Positions 1 to 8,959 of a stretch of DNA of 29,209 nucleotides are shown piece by piece. The position numbers were made by a program, and so were the translations under genes. The notes under the pieces were generated by a model, which saw only the letters and a program-made list of their open reading frames with translations, was not told the DNA's origin and did no database searches. Origin of the DNA: Phoronis australis (lineage: Eukaryota; Phoronida; Phoronidae); assembly GCA_002633005.1 (NCBI GenBank), contig NMRA01000109.1, positions 21,053 through 50,261 of the forward strand, read 5' to 3'. The first letter of the stretch is position 1; the number at the start of each line of letters is the position of its first letter.

Positions 1-1
1 A

Positions 2-184
2 ACACCGTCATTGTCGATGCTCAACAGTTGTTATGAGCTGATGAGGAAACTACAAAATACCGTCAACATTGCAGTCAATAGTCCACTGCCTCCCAGAGAC
101 GCTTTTATAAGAAATGTAAAAAGCAACGACTTATGTCACCAGTGCTCTCGTCATATTTCAGTGGTAGACTACTGTGATGATATC
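2..184 (+). pseudogene. Possible partial exon or gene remnant, Cys-containing
   Basis: Frame 2 is open from the window edge to a stop at 182-184, about 60 codons. It contains SCYELMRKLQ, PLPPRDAF and LCHQCSRH. After the stop the same frame stays open for another 26 codons, which may indicate a broken gene rather than a true terminus. I do not recognise a family. It could be an ectodomain exon of the gene that ends at 675, because both are on the + strand, but no donor with the phase needed by the 551 acceptor stands out. It may also be a chance ORF. Confidence 0.25.
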
Positions 185-550
185 TAGTTTGATCACTACG
201 AAACTGATTTTACCATGTTAGCTGACCATCCTGATAACGCCATTAGATTACTCGCTGGCCGACAATGACGTAATCATTATCGATGTGGAGCCCAAGCGGT
301 AACAGAAATGTTTAGGATATTGAGCATTTGAAGAGATTTTAAGTGGTAAAAGCACCAGTCTTAGTGTAAGCGAGTGTCTGATAGACAAGGGTGAGAATTG
401 GCGATTTGTAATTAAGAATTTTTTTAAGTAAATGTAACAGAAGTTGAACGTTGTGATATCATCAAATATTGGAACAGAAACGGTGTTAATTTTGTCAATG
501 GTATGACAAGATTTGAAATTGTTAAAACTGGAGAATTTTTTACTTTCCAG

Positions 551-675
551 TTATCGTTTTGAATGTTTTGCCCGTAGTCATTATCCTTATGATTGTCGTC
601 GCTGGGTGCGTACTGACCAGGGTTAAGAGACACCCCGAGAACGAAAACGAGGCAGCGACGAAACAGGAAGTATAG
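551..675 (+). CDS. Candidate terminal exon: transmembrane helix plus short cytoplasmic tail
   Basis: A strong splice-acceptor-like sequence (pyrimidine run then TTTCCAG) ends at 550. From there one frame, entered at phase 1 with the first full codon at 553, reads a hydrophobic stretch of about 21 residues (core LPVVIILMIVVAGCVL). It is followed by a basic stop-transfer RVKRH, an acidic tail ENENEA and a stop at 673-675. This is the usual end of a single-pass type I membrane protein. The rest of the protein would lie upstream, partly outside the window. No clear AATAAA was noticed just after the stop. It has no homologue I can name, and a chance hydrophobic ORF is the alternative. Confidence 0.4.
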
Positions 676-1567
676 AAAGATCCCTCTGCTGACTTGAGCC
701 AACTAACCGTTGCTGATGAGGACTCCTGATGTAAACAAGACAAACGTCAAACAAAAAACCGTTACTAAAGGAGTATCGGATCAGGATGATATGTTTTCTT
801 GGCACAAAGAAAACAAAGTTTAGACGAATGAAAGCATGTATAACCGTAACGTATGATATAAATTTTGCAATTTTTAGGCTGTTCGGTGTAGCTTTTCATT
901 ACCTGAATTTGTTCTCCTCTCATTAATCTTTCGTGGCATTTAGCATAGATGAAACACGACCCGCTTCACACCTTGACAAGCTGTTCTATGGAAAACATAA
1001 TGCACATGGGAGTAAAATTCACTATGCGACTTCGTTTCGGGTATGACAGCATGCGATATCTGAACCGTAAACTATAATTTTGGGTGAAAGGTTCAATCTT
1101 TGTAGTCGAAATCAAGCAAAAAATAGTTTAAACATATTTCGGTCTACTTTTCCGTAACTCAATATAAGTGCCTATTCTCCGCTTGTCTGAGTAAACTATA
1201 ATTTATCTGAGTGGTTGTATAATCATTGATGACTCAAACGTCATGACCTCAGCATTAATATTATACGTTCGGGTATAAGCTCGAAATTTAAGGTCTTTAC
1301 TTGAGTTTGTAAAGCGAATCTTACCGTCATTAAGTCCGAACTTAGGCTAAACACTGAGCAGCATAGACCATAAACTTACTCCGAGATTATATGCGTCTAT
1401 TGGCCATATGTTGCAAGGGGAAAATACAATATCTCATTGGCTTTCATTTTCCAAAAACCATTATTGTTGGTTTGTGTCTTCTTTTAGTTTTCATTACAAG
1501 AAGCATTTTCCTATACACATATTGATGAAAGCTGTAGTCGCGCTACAAGTAAGTGGACTGTGATAAC
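676..1567. other. Non-coding stretch, nothing recognised
   Basis: AT-rich DNA between the TM-tail exon and the copia element. No ORF, repeat or structured motif here can be supported. If the exon at 551 is real, its 3' UTR would begin here. Confidence 0.5.
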
Positions 1568-1790
1568 TGTATTGGAATGTGTTTATATCCTGTAGTTACA
1601 TAATACTCTATCCTGTTGTTGTTTGTGGTTTACTGGTTCCTGTTTTGTAGTCAATACTGTATTAGTCATATTTTTCTAGAACCTAATGACTTCATGTACA
1701 TTTCTGTATATATTCTATTATTTGTTGATATCAATACACTTTTAGTTCGACAGCCAACCGGGCAGAATCTGTTTTATTCACGGCATTTCA
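1568..1790 (+). repeat. Putative 5' LTR of the copia element
   Basis: It begins TGTATTGG and ends in CA directly before a tRNA-primer-like site, the expected architecture. It shares scattered, co-linear similarity with 5240-5440: GTTTGTGGTTTAC against GTTTTTGGTATAC, and an ACTTCAT block preceded by CC. The length of about 220 bp is ordinary for short copia LTRs. The 5' limit is a guess, and no target-site duplication was established. Confidence 0.45.
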
Positions 1791-1802
1791 TAGTAGCAGA
1801 GC
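1791..1802 (+). other. Primer-binding-site-like sequence (initiator tRNA-Met type)
   Basis: TAGTAGCAGAGC immediately follows the putative LTR end. It matches, with one change near the start, the TGGTAGCAGAG type complementary to the 3' end of animal initiator tRNA-Met. A gag-like ATG follows at 1812. The position and match together support its use as the ancestral minus-strand priming site. Confidence 0.6.
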
Positions 1803-1811
1803 AAGGTTAAA

Positions 1812-2540
1812 ATGTCGTCAATTATTAGCTACAAGAACACCCCTAGGTTTGGGAAAACTATCGGAGTGGAAGCAAAAGATAGAACTGTGGAAGAGGATAA
1901 CTGATTTGCCTTGTAAAAACAGGGCTTAGCGGTGAGTTTAACTCTCACAGGGAGAGCGCGGGAAACTGCACTGCAACTGGAGGCCACGGACCTGGAGAAA
2001 AAGGACGGTCTAATAAAACTAGTGGAAGAACTAGATAAGGTCTATCTTAAGGAGAGCAAGGACTATGCTTATGAGGCATACAAAAATTTTACACCTTTAT
2101 GCATAAGAACGGTCAGCCAATTAGTGATATTAATTGTGACTTTGACGCCTTAAATAAGAAGTGTCACAAATATGACATGTTTTAGTCAGATGCTGTTCTT
2201 GCCTTCAAGCTTCTGGATGTGGCAAATCTGAACAAAAACCAGAAGCAAATGACACTAACGGCTTGTACGGACTTAACGTATGAAAGTATGAAATCGGCAC
2301 TTCGGCGAATGTTCGGAGAATATGATGTTAAAAGTGAGGCATCAGAGGGCGTTGCGATAAAAGATGAAGTCCTCTATGGGAAGTGGAGGAGAGCTCCACA
2401 CACATCCAAAACAGATATGACACAGAGGGGAACGAACCCATTAAACAAGTATGGCCGAAGAACATCCTGTAGGATCTGCAATTCTGTGTTTCATTGGGCT
2501 AAAGACTACCCGGAGAAGAAACAAAATCACGTTGATTGGT
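1812..2540 (+). pseudogene. gag: copia gag remnant
   Basis: Starting from the ATG at 1812, gag pieces lie in alternating frames. They include KLSEWKQKIELWKR, LTGRARETALQLEA, LVEELDKVYLKESKDYAYE, SDAVLAFKLLDVANL and LTYESMKSALRRMFGE. Near 2460-2515 a nucleocapsid knuckle reads CRICNSVFHWAKDY, a CCHC motif whose last Cys has become Tyr. The order and content match the capsid/nucleocapsid region of animal copia elements. Frameshifts near 1905 and 2095 and a TAG at 2184-2186 break it. Confidence 0.75.
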
Positions 2541-2935
2541 CACTGGACAATGACATTGTTTTGCTTACAGAAACCAAGAACTATGCTATTCTTGACACGA
2601 GGTGTTCAAGAACATTATGTGGGCAAAAATGGCTGGACACTTATCTTGAGAGTCAACCTGAAGTTGAAGTCGAAACAGTTCCCAGTCAGAGATAGTTCAA
2701 ATTTGGCTTTGGGAAGAATATCGTGTCAACCAAGGCAGTAACGTTGCCAGCGCAGACTGGGGACACTGTATGCGAAATTAAAGTCAAGGTAGTTCCCGTT
2801 GACGTTCCACTACTGCTGAGCAATGAAAGTCTAAAGAGGGCTGACACAAAAATTGACCTAAATGAGAACCGAGTCTCAATGTTCGGTCAAGATGTCCCTA
2901 TTAAACATTCATCATGTGGACACATGTGTGGATAA
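2541..2935 (+). pseudogene. pol (PR): copia aspartic protease remnant
   Basis: AILDTRCSRTLCGQKWL is the retroviral-type protease active-site block. The catalytic Asp is followed by Thr-Arg instead of the usual Ser/Thr-Gly, so the site is probably dead. After a frameshift near 2695 the flap and C-terminal part follow with DVPLLLSNESLKRADT and VSMFGQDVPIKHSS, and the frame ends in a stop at 2933-2935. It sits between the gag knuckle and the integrase, as expected. Confidence 0.75.
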
Positions 2936-3039
2936 CAACAGCGTGCCACAGAAAGAAGAGGCTGCAGAGGGTGAGCTTTTCTTCTTAGATGATAAGAATT
3001 TGAGTGTTAGAAGTAAAAAATGCTCATTAAATTACACTG

Positions 3040-3910
3040 TCAATTTGGCATGCTACTTTTGATAGAATTAAGCAATTGATGAAGTGTGCAGGTGTCAATG
3101 ATGAGAATGTGTTTACATTGTTGAACTACGCTATCAAGAAATGTGAGACATGTCTAAAACTCAAAAAGCCAATTCCTATACCAGCTGTTTGCTTGCCACT
3201 TGCAAGTGATTTTAATCAGACTGTGGCAGTCGATTTGCACCAGTTGGGTCCAAATTTGTGGTATTTACACAACATTGACGAATCCACACGCTTTAGTTCC
3301 GGGTGTATAATGCATAGTATGAAAGCAAAATGTGTTTGATGACAATTTCATTAAGCATTGGATCAGTATTTTTGGGGAACCTCAACGATTGTTCAGTGAT
3401 AATGGTGGGGAATTCAATAATGATGAAGTGAGGGACGTGGCAGAGAATTTCAATATAGAGGTACTGACCATCCCGGCGTATTCCTCTTGGTCTAATGGTA
3501 CTCTAGAAAGAATCAACATGACGTTGACTGATATTCTGGAAAAATTGAAATCAAGTCATAATCTTGATTGGGAAACAGCATTTGCATGGGCCTTAAAGGC
3601 TTAAATCCATTGCACAATACATATGGTTTTAGTCCATTCAGCTGGTTTTCGGGAGGAATCCAAATTTGCCATCAGTTTTGACTGATAATCCCCCTGTATT
3701 GGAGGGCACGACCATGAGTGAGAAAGTTGGTAATCACATCAATGCGATGTATGCAACAAGAGCTGCTTTTGTTAAAGCGGAAAGTTCTGAAAAGATTAGA
3801 AGAGTATTAAAGAAACAAACACGATCAGTTACTAATTCTTGTGATACTGGGATAGAGACCTGTTTTTTCCGAATGGAAGGGTTCTGGCCTTGTTATTGGA
3901 AGAGATGATC
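3040..3910 (+). pseudogene. pol (IN): copia integrase remnant
   Basis: The zinc-binding tail (KKCETCLKLKKP) is followed by the core. The three catalytic acids appear to be kept: Asp in VAVDLHQLG, Asp in LFSDNGGEFNN and Glu in GTLERINMTL. The frame shifts near 3335 and 3604. The C-terminal part (LPSVLTDNPPVLEGTT, KIRRVLKKQTRS) is in further frames. The product would have joined element DNA to the host chromosome. Here it is a relic. Confidence 0.8.
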
Positions 3911-3941
3911 TAGTGTTATTGTCAAACATGGGGCTTTTATT

Positions 3942-4704
3942 GTGAGAGTTCTTGAAATCAGATTACAAAAGGCTATCCCTGAAGTGTCGGCTAATGATGG
4001 TCATGGGGGCGAAAACGATGTTCAATTAAAGGATGCAAAATTGGCTGAATTGGAAGGTTGGAAACAAGACAATGCTCATAGTGAAGTGCCAAATGAAGGT
4101 CATCAATATAACTCCACGAAATGTGTGGGTACTCTTAAAATTCACAGATAATGGCGCGGTTTCAAAAGCCCGATTAGGTGCTAGAGGGTTTGAAGAATTT
4201 TAAAATCACGTTAAAAAAGATTCATCTACATGTGCGCATGAGTCATTGCGCTTGATTGTTGCAATTTTGGCCATGAAAAACTGGAAAATGAATTCAATGG
4301 ACATTGCAGGGAAATCCTATTGACAGAGAAATATACATCAGACCCCCCAAAGAAGCAAATACAAACAGTAAAATGGCGATTGGAAAAATGCGTATGTGGC
4401 CTAAACGACGCTTCACTTAATTGGTAATTTCGGGTTAAATCAGTCATGTTAGAAAACGGGGGGCAGATGTCAAAGGTGGATACTGCTGTATTTTACTGGA
4501 TGAATGATAGAAATGAGGTCTATGGTATATTCGCATGTCATGTTGATGATTTGTATGGGGAGGTACAGAAGAGTTTGAGAATGTTATTTCTAGAATTAGA
4601 TCAACCTTTAAGGTTGGCAAAAAGAATAGTGATGCATTCAAATACTGTGGGATTAAATGTTGTACTGTAAAAGACATGCTGATGACAAACAAGATTATTG
4701 ACAA
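3942..4704 (+). pseudogene. pol (RT): copia reverse transcriptase remnant
   Basis: The N-terminal part has AKLAELEGWKQDN and an RLGARGFEE-like block near 4170. Motif A is MNSMDIAG near 4300. The ...WRLEKCVCGLNDASLNW segment lies in another frame near 4370-4425. Motif C is CHVDDLYGE near 4535-4565 and retains the Asp pair. Several frameshifts and stops interrupt it. The region after motif C is shorter than in intact elements. Confidence 0.8.
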
Positions 4705-4755
4705 GGCGTAATCAACAGATATCTCTCTGAAGTATCATTAGGACGGGCCATTGAC

Positions 4756-5253
4756 TTGTGCATGGCTTTGTTCAGTGACGCTGCCTTGGGCAATTTACCT
4801 GACGGTGGAAGTCAAGGGGGTTGTTTTATTGGTTTGATAAACAAATCTTGGAAAATCACACCTATTTGGTGGAATTCTAAGAAAATCAGACGGGTAGTTA
4901 GAAGTACATTGGCAGCTGAAACCTTTGCCATGACAGAAGGCATTGATGTGTCTCTCTTCATAATGACACTTTTAGGTGAATTGACTTGTAGGACAGCAGA
5001 TTCTACTGTTGTACAACTGGTACGTTTTACTGATAGTAAATCATTACTTGAGGCAATTAAGTCAGAAAAGTTTCTAACATAGAAAAGGCTTCGAATGGAA
5101 ATCAGTGGTATAAAGGAACTCCTTGAAAACAAACAGATTAAAGATATTAAATGGTGTAATTCTAAAGTTCAACTAGCTAGCTGTCTTACAAAACGTGGAG
5201 CATCCTCTCTTGTTCTGCGAAAAGTGTTAAAGATAGGCATGTTAGAATTTTAG
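4756..5253 (+). pseudogene. pol (RH): copia RNase H remnant and polyprotein end
   Basis: GCFIGLINKSWKITPIWWN and RRVVRSTLAAETFAMTEGID are characteristic of the copia RNase H, including the invariant Glu in AAET. An Asp follows in RFTDSKSLLEAI. A stop at 5080-5082 interrupts it, after which the same frame continues with KRLRMEISGIKELLEN and CLTKRGASS to a stop at 5251-5253. This is among the better preserved parts of the element. Confidence 0.8.
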
Positions 5254-5440
5254 ATAGAATATTTATTGTTATACATATAAGTAAAACTATATTATATTGT
5301 TTTTGGTATACGGATTTCACACATGTGCAGAGGACATTCTTTTTAAGTCCCACGCACTTCATCATACTCCATCATAGCAGTTAACACTACAAGACAGGTT
5401 CATCAGCCATTTTGCCACCACTAAAGTGACACCTGTTCTT
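5240..5440 (+). repeat. Putative decayed 3' LTR of the copia element
   Basis: A TGTTAGAAT start overlaps the last codons of pol. Short blocks match the 5' LTR in order, but at low identity. No clean polypurine tract or terminal CA can be pointed to. The right limit is approximate. Confidence 0.3.
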
Positions 5441-5538
5441 TGACACTGGGTTCACGAAAAACGCGGAATTTTAATGAAAATGGAAAAAAATACCTTTAAG
5501 AACACGCCTGACTTAATGTCACTAAACTAAAAATTAAT

Positions 5539-5600
5539 AAACCATCTTTTGAATTATCGCCCGAGGGGCGTTAGCCCCCCAGTGTGATAATTCTAAAAAA
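5539..5600. repeat. GC-rich stem-loop inside AT-rich DNA
   Basis: GAATTATC (5551-5558) is the exact reverse complement of GATAATTC (5586-5593). The stem extends outwards with TTTT against AAAA across a one-base bulge. Inside lies a second hairpin, GGGG against CCCC around CGTTAG. The abrupt GC-rich core flanked by A/T suggests the end of a transposable element or a MITE-like hairpin. The family is unknown. Confidence 0.5.
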
Positions 5601-6178
5601 TCCACGAGAGCTCTAGATACATGTAAGGGGGATAACGACTGAGAACATGTAATAATCTGAACGAGAAACATTGCAACGAATCGATCTACCTTTCTCGACT
5701 CGCCTCGGCTTTTAACTACTTTTTATGTCAGAGGCCCGGGATCGGAGGTCGTGACCTTTTAAGAAAAGCCGAGATATTTTTGTAAAATAATGCTTTTACT
5801 CAAAACCAATTGAAAAATAAAACAAAATCGAAATAAAGTGAATCTATAAATTAAGGTTTAGCAACTGTTATAGCTTAGTACACATTTTATCACGCTAAGC
5901 TTCGACCGGGAATACATCGTCTGCTAAAGTAGGTTACCACTAGTAACTGACTATAATGCTCAAGTCAAAGGATCCCGACGACACGATAACCGCATTCAAA
6001 TTGGAGATTGGTGATTTAAAAGTGAGAGAACACGAGAGAAAAATTTCACTGAATTAAAATATCGGTTTTATGGAAATTATGCGTCTTATTTTTCATAGCG
6101 TATAATTGTCGGTGCAATGCCCTTTGCTGAACATGCGATTGTTGCGCTTGCCCATTTAAGTATTCTATTTTCACGTTC
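5601..6178. other. Non-coding stretch, nothing recognised
   Basis: AT-rich sequence between the hairpin and the tRNA-like element. No ORF of note, no clear repeat and no coding motif. Confidence 0.5.
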
Positions 6179-6190
6179 GATGACGTCATC
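6179..6190. promoter_or_regulatory. CRE-type palindrome
   Basis: GATGACGTCATC is a perfect 12-bp palindrome containing the full CREB/ATF consensus TGACGTCA. It abuts the tRNA-like sequence that starts at 6191. CRE-like sites are known upstream of some polymerase III genes, but function here is only a suggestion. Confidence 0.4.
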
Positions 6191-6261
6191 CGCTGAGTGG
6201 TGTAGTGGTAAAGTCGGCGACTCGCAACTGTTGATGCCCGGGTTCGAATCCGGCCTCAGTT
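6191..6261 (+). ncRNA. tRNA-like sequence: tRNA pseudogene or SINE head
   Basis: A good polymerase III A box (TGGTGTAGTGG, 6198-6208) and a perfect B box (GGTTCGAATCC, 6241-6251) lie at tRNA spacing. CTGAG at the start can pair with CTCAG at 6255-6259, giving most of an acceptor stem. The T stem looks one base short on its 3' side, and the D and anticodon stems pair badly. The loop CTCGCAA would put CGC at the anticodon. A working tRNA is unlikely. A tRNA-derived SINE head or pseudogene fits better. There is no obvious SINE tail, although an A/T-rich TAAATAAAA lies near 6320. Confidence 0.6.
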
Positions 6262-6329
6262 TCCCGCCAAAATGTTATCTCACTAGTTTGTATCTGCCAT
6301 TCAAGGCTAATATTGTGGTATAAATAAAA

Positions 6330-8640
6330 TTATCCATAATTATCTATTATACTACTTGGTCAGTTAACTCCTTTTAGGAGTTCTCATGGCCTCCACTGGC
6401 GGAACCAGAATGCGTGTGACGTGAGTGGACAAAAGGGTTTTGGCCAACATTCACCATTGAGTAGTATTTGACTATATGTGACATCTATGAAGGAAACCAA
6501 ACAGTACTCTGCCCTTTCACGTGCACAGTTATGGGAACCAGAGAGATCACTGTGACAATAATGGAAACTGTATTTTACTGGAAGTGGTATGGGTAGTTAT
6601 TGACAACAACCCATTTACCTATTTTTGATAGGATTGCCCAATTGCTTAGTGGCATGTTTGATCGACATGTACGCTTACATCTGTGTGCTGAAATTGACGA
6701 GAATTCCTTGAAAAATATAGGAGAGGTACATGTACGATTTTCAAAATTTGATGACCTTTGCAAAGAAGAATGTAAAAATTCAAAAATAATTTTGAGTTGA
6801 CTTCGAGTGCAAATTATAAAGTTACTCAGATATGGCGCCAAGCATTGCAATGCCATTACGTGCACGAGCGACGTATTTCGTGGGTGACAAATTCGTCTGC
6901 CAGTCAATGGAACAAAAGCTATGGATCTCAAACTATTTGCAGGTATAATAATATTTTTAAAGGATTACGATTTGCAAATATTTAGAACCACGGAATTTGG
7001 CATCATGGCTTAAATAGCAACTAGCTGGTACCAGTGCCAACCCGTACGACAATCTCTTTCGCTGTGTTTGTGATAGACATTGGAATTTGTGATAAATGTT
7101 TGAGCAAGGAAACAGAATTATCACGTAAAAGCTGTGCCGTTATCAATGCTTTTAAGAATTATTTGCTGCTGTCATCCAATTTTTGTTCTTCAATATGACA
7201 TTGGAGTTTTTGTTGGGCGTCCATCTTTGTACTTATTTCGCCGTACATGAATGAGATGGTAATACCACGAAGTACATACACGCAATTTGTTTTATTACCA
7301 CACCTCAAATTCAAAATGTAAAGATATATTCAAATTACCTTGCTACTATTCCCATCATAGTAGAGCCTGGAGTCGATTGCAGTGCGAACAGATTGTAGCA
7401 AATACATGTATATATGTAAAGCGCAGTGGCCTTGGCATGTAGAACACAACAGCTTCTACGAAACACATGCCTCACACTGTGTTGTCTTCCAACAATTTCA
7501 GCGTAATACACGCCTCTTTGAACGTATACAGCCCCTGACCCTATTGTACCCAGATATAGAGAATCCTACACGAGTCTCGGGTTTATAATAGGGGCAAAAG
7601 CTCTTGGAAATGTCGTCAAAATTCCGAGACATAATCATAACTAAGACACGCTGACCTTAAAATTTGAGTTAAGGACAGCTTGAGGCTAAAAGTTTTCCAC
7701 TGGACAGGCTGAACTACATTACACAGCCTCACACTATACAACCAGAGGACACCAGACACCGCACAATTCGCGGGGATCATCCGTCACTAAATAATCAGTT
7801 TTGTCAATCTTCAATCATAGTGATACACATCAAAGATCAACGATAAAAAAACTCGTCGAAAAGTTACCTCTAAAACGTGATGTTTTGTCGCTTTGTTTCT
7901 TCCGTCCAACTATTTTTGCAATTAAATATTACAGAGGCAGCTCCATTCACATTGTTCATCACCAAGGTGGCAAACTATTCGGTTCATCGTAAACCACATG
8001 ACTTCAACTCTTCTATATGTATCTCATTGGTAACAGATAATTGCACTTCTAATGGGGCTATTCGGAAAATTTACATTAACTAGAGGGCGCCCGTGTACTA
8101 GTGGTGATAGATTAACAGCCTCGATTTCGCGAGCCCTTTAAATACATGGTGAAATGGCTTTAGGCGTGCCAACTGATTCTGAGATTGCGTGAAAAGGGTG
8201 CTTCAATGAGAGAAAGTAAGCACGACCTTATACAAAGGTAAGGTTTGTGATTATTTTAACAATTATTCCATGTTTATTCTACTGATACCTGTTAACTGAG
8301 ATACTCGCCGATGTCGACTTCACGGCAGTCGCCAGTCGGATTAATCTTTGTTTGTTGTGATGCGTGTTACGATACTTGACGTAGCACTCGGGATGTTTTC
8401 GTACATGAAAGCAGTATTATTGTTTGGAATGATTTCTAACAGGTTTATCAGTGACAGTTACATCAATGAATGCTGAATGTTTAACTCGATATTGGTTAGT
8501 GAGTTTACAATCCAAGCCCAATGCCATGGCAAAGGGTACGTAAATATACATTAGACTATTTGTTTACTCCCTATCCTGTGTCTTCCGGAAATTTATTACA
8601 CGTTGAAATGAAAATCTATCATGTCTGTTTCATGTGACGT
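6330..8640. other. Non-coding stretch
   Basis: Several short ORFs exist on both strands (the longest about 118 codons, 6575-6931 on the - strand), but none shows a recognisable motif or splice-supported structure. A small hydrophobic ORF at 7877-8083 is bounded by weak AG and GT signals and remains unassigned. No transposon signature was seen. Confidence 0.45.
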
Positions 8641-8761
8641 TTGGTTTTTAGGTTTGAGGGCTTGTACCGTGCAGAGGAGAAATGCATCGCTTCTGCATCG
8701 ACCCTGAATGGACAAAAATTGGTTTTAAGCAGTTGAATGCAGTTAACCATCCAGTGTACAT

Positions 8762-8959
8762 GTAGATCTGTTGTTAAAGCCTACTTTCTTCATCGGAGAC
8801 AACGAACAAGCTTTGTTACTCTGGCCCACAGCATTTCCACACACCATTAGTGCTGCATGGCACAATGCACATGTCAGTGGCCCTGGTGAAATTACCATAA
8901 GACAAGGAACAAGAAGAGGAACTATATCTGACTGCTACACAAGTCAGCCTCGTTGGTGA
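8762..8959 (+). other. Unassigned short ORF
   Basis: About 65 codons are open from an upstream TAA to a TGA at 8957-8959, with a composition richer in Trp, His and Pro than neighbouring chance ORFs (LLLWPTAFPHTISAAWHN). A possible acceptor (GGTTTTTAG) ends near 8652, but the frame after it closes before this ORF. I know no matching family. It may be a transposon scrap or chance. Confidence 0.2.

Larger units (their letters stand above)
1568..5440 (+). mobile_element. Decayed Ty1/copia-type LTR retrotransposon
   Basis: The domains read in copia order on the + strand: gag, CCHC-like knuckle, aspartic protease, integrase, reverse transcriptase, RNase H. The frame breaks many times and there are in-frame stops, so no polyprotein is made. 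The internal region starts just after a primer-binding-like site at 1791-1802 and ends with a stop at 5251-5253. The outer limits come from weak LTR similarity and are uncertain by tens of bases. The RT-to-RNase H interval is much shorter than in intact copia elements, which implies an internal deletion near 4700. The non-functional state is seen directly. The family assignment rests on the domain motifs. Confidence 0.85.

Noticed and set aside
6191-6261. Functional tRNA gene with CGC anticodon
   Set aside because: D, anticodon and T stems pair poorly and the T arm seems one base short, so only a tRNA-like or SINE-head label is supported.
7877-8083. ORF that could be an exon (AG near 7934, GT near 8030)
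   Set aside because: Splice signals are weak, there is no motif, and the stretch is too short to separate from chance.
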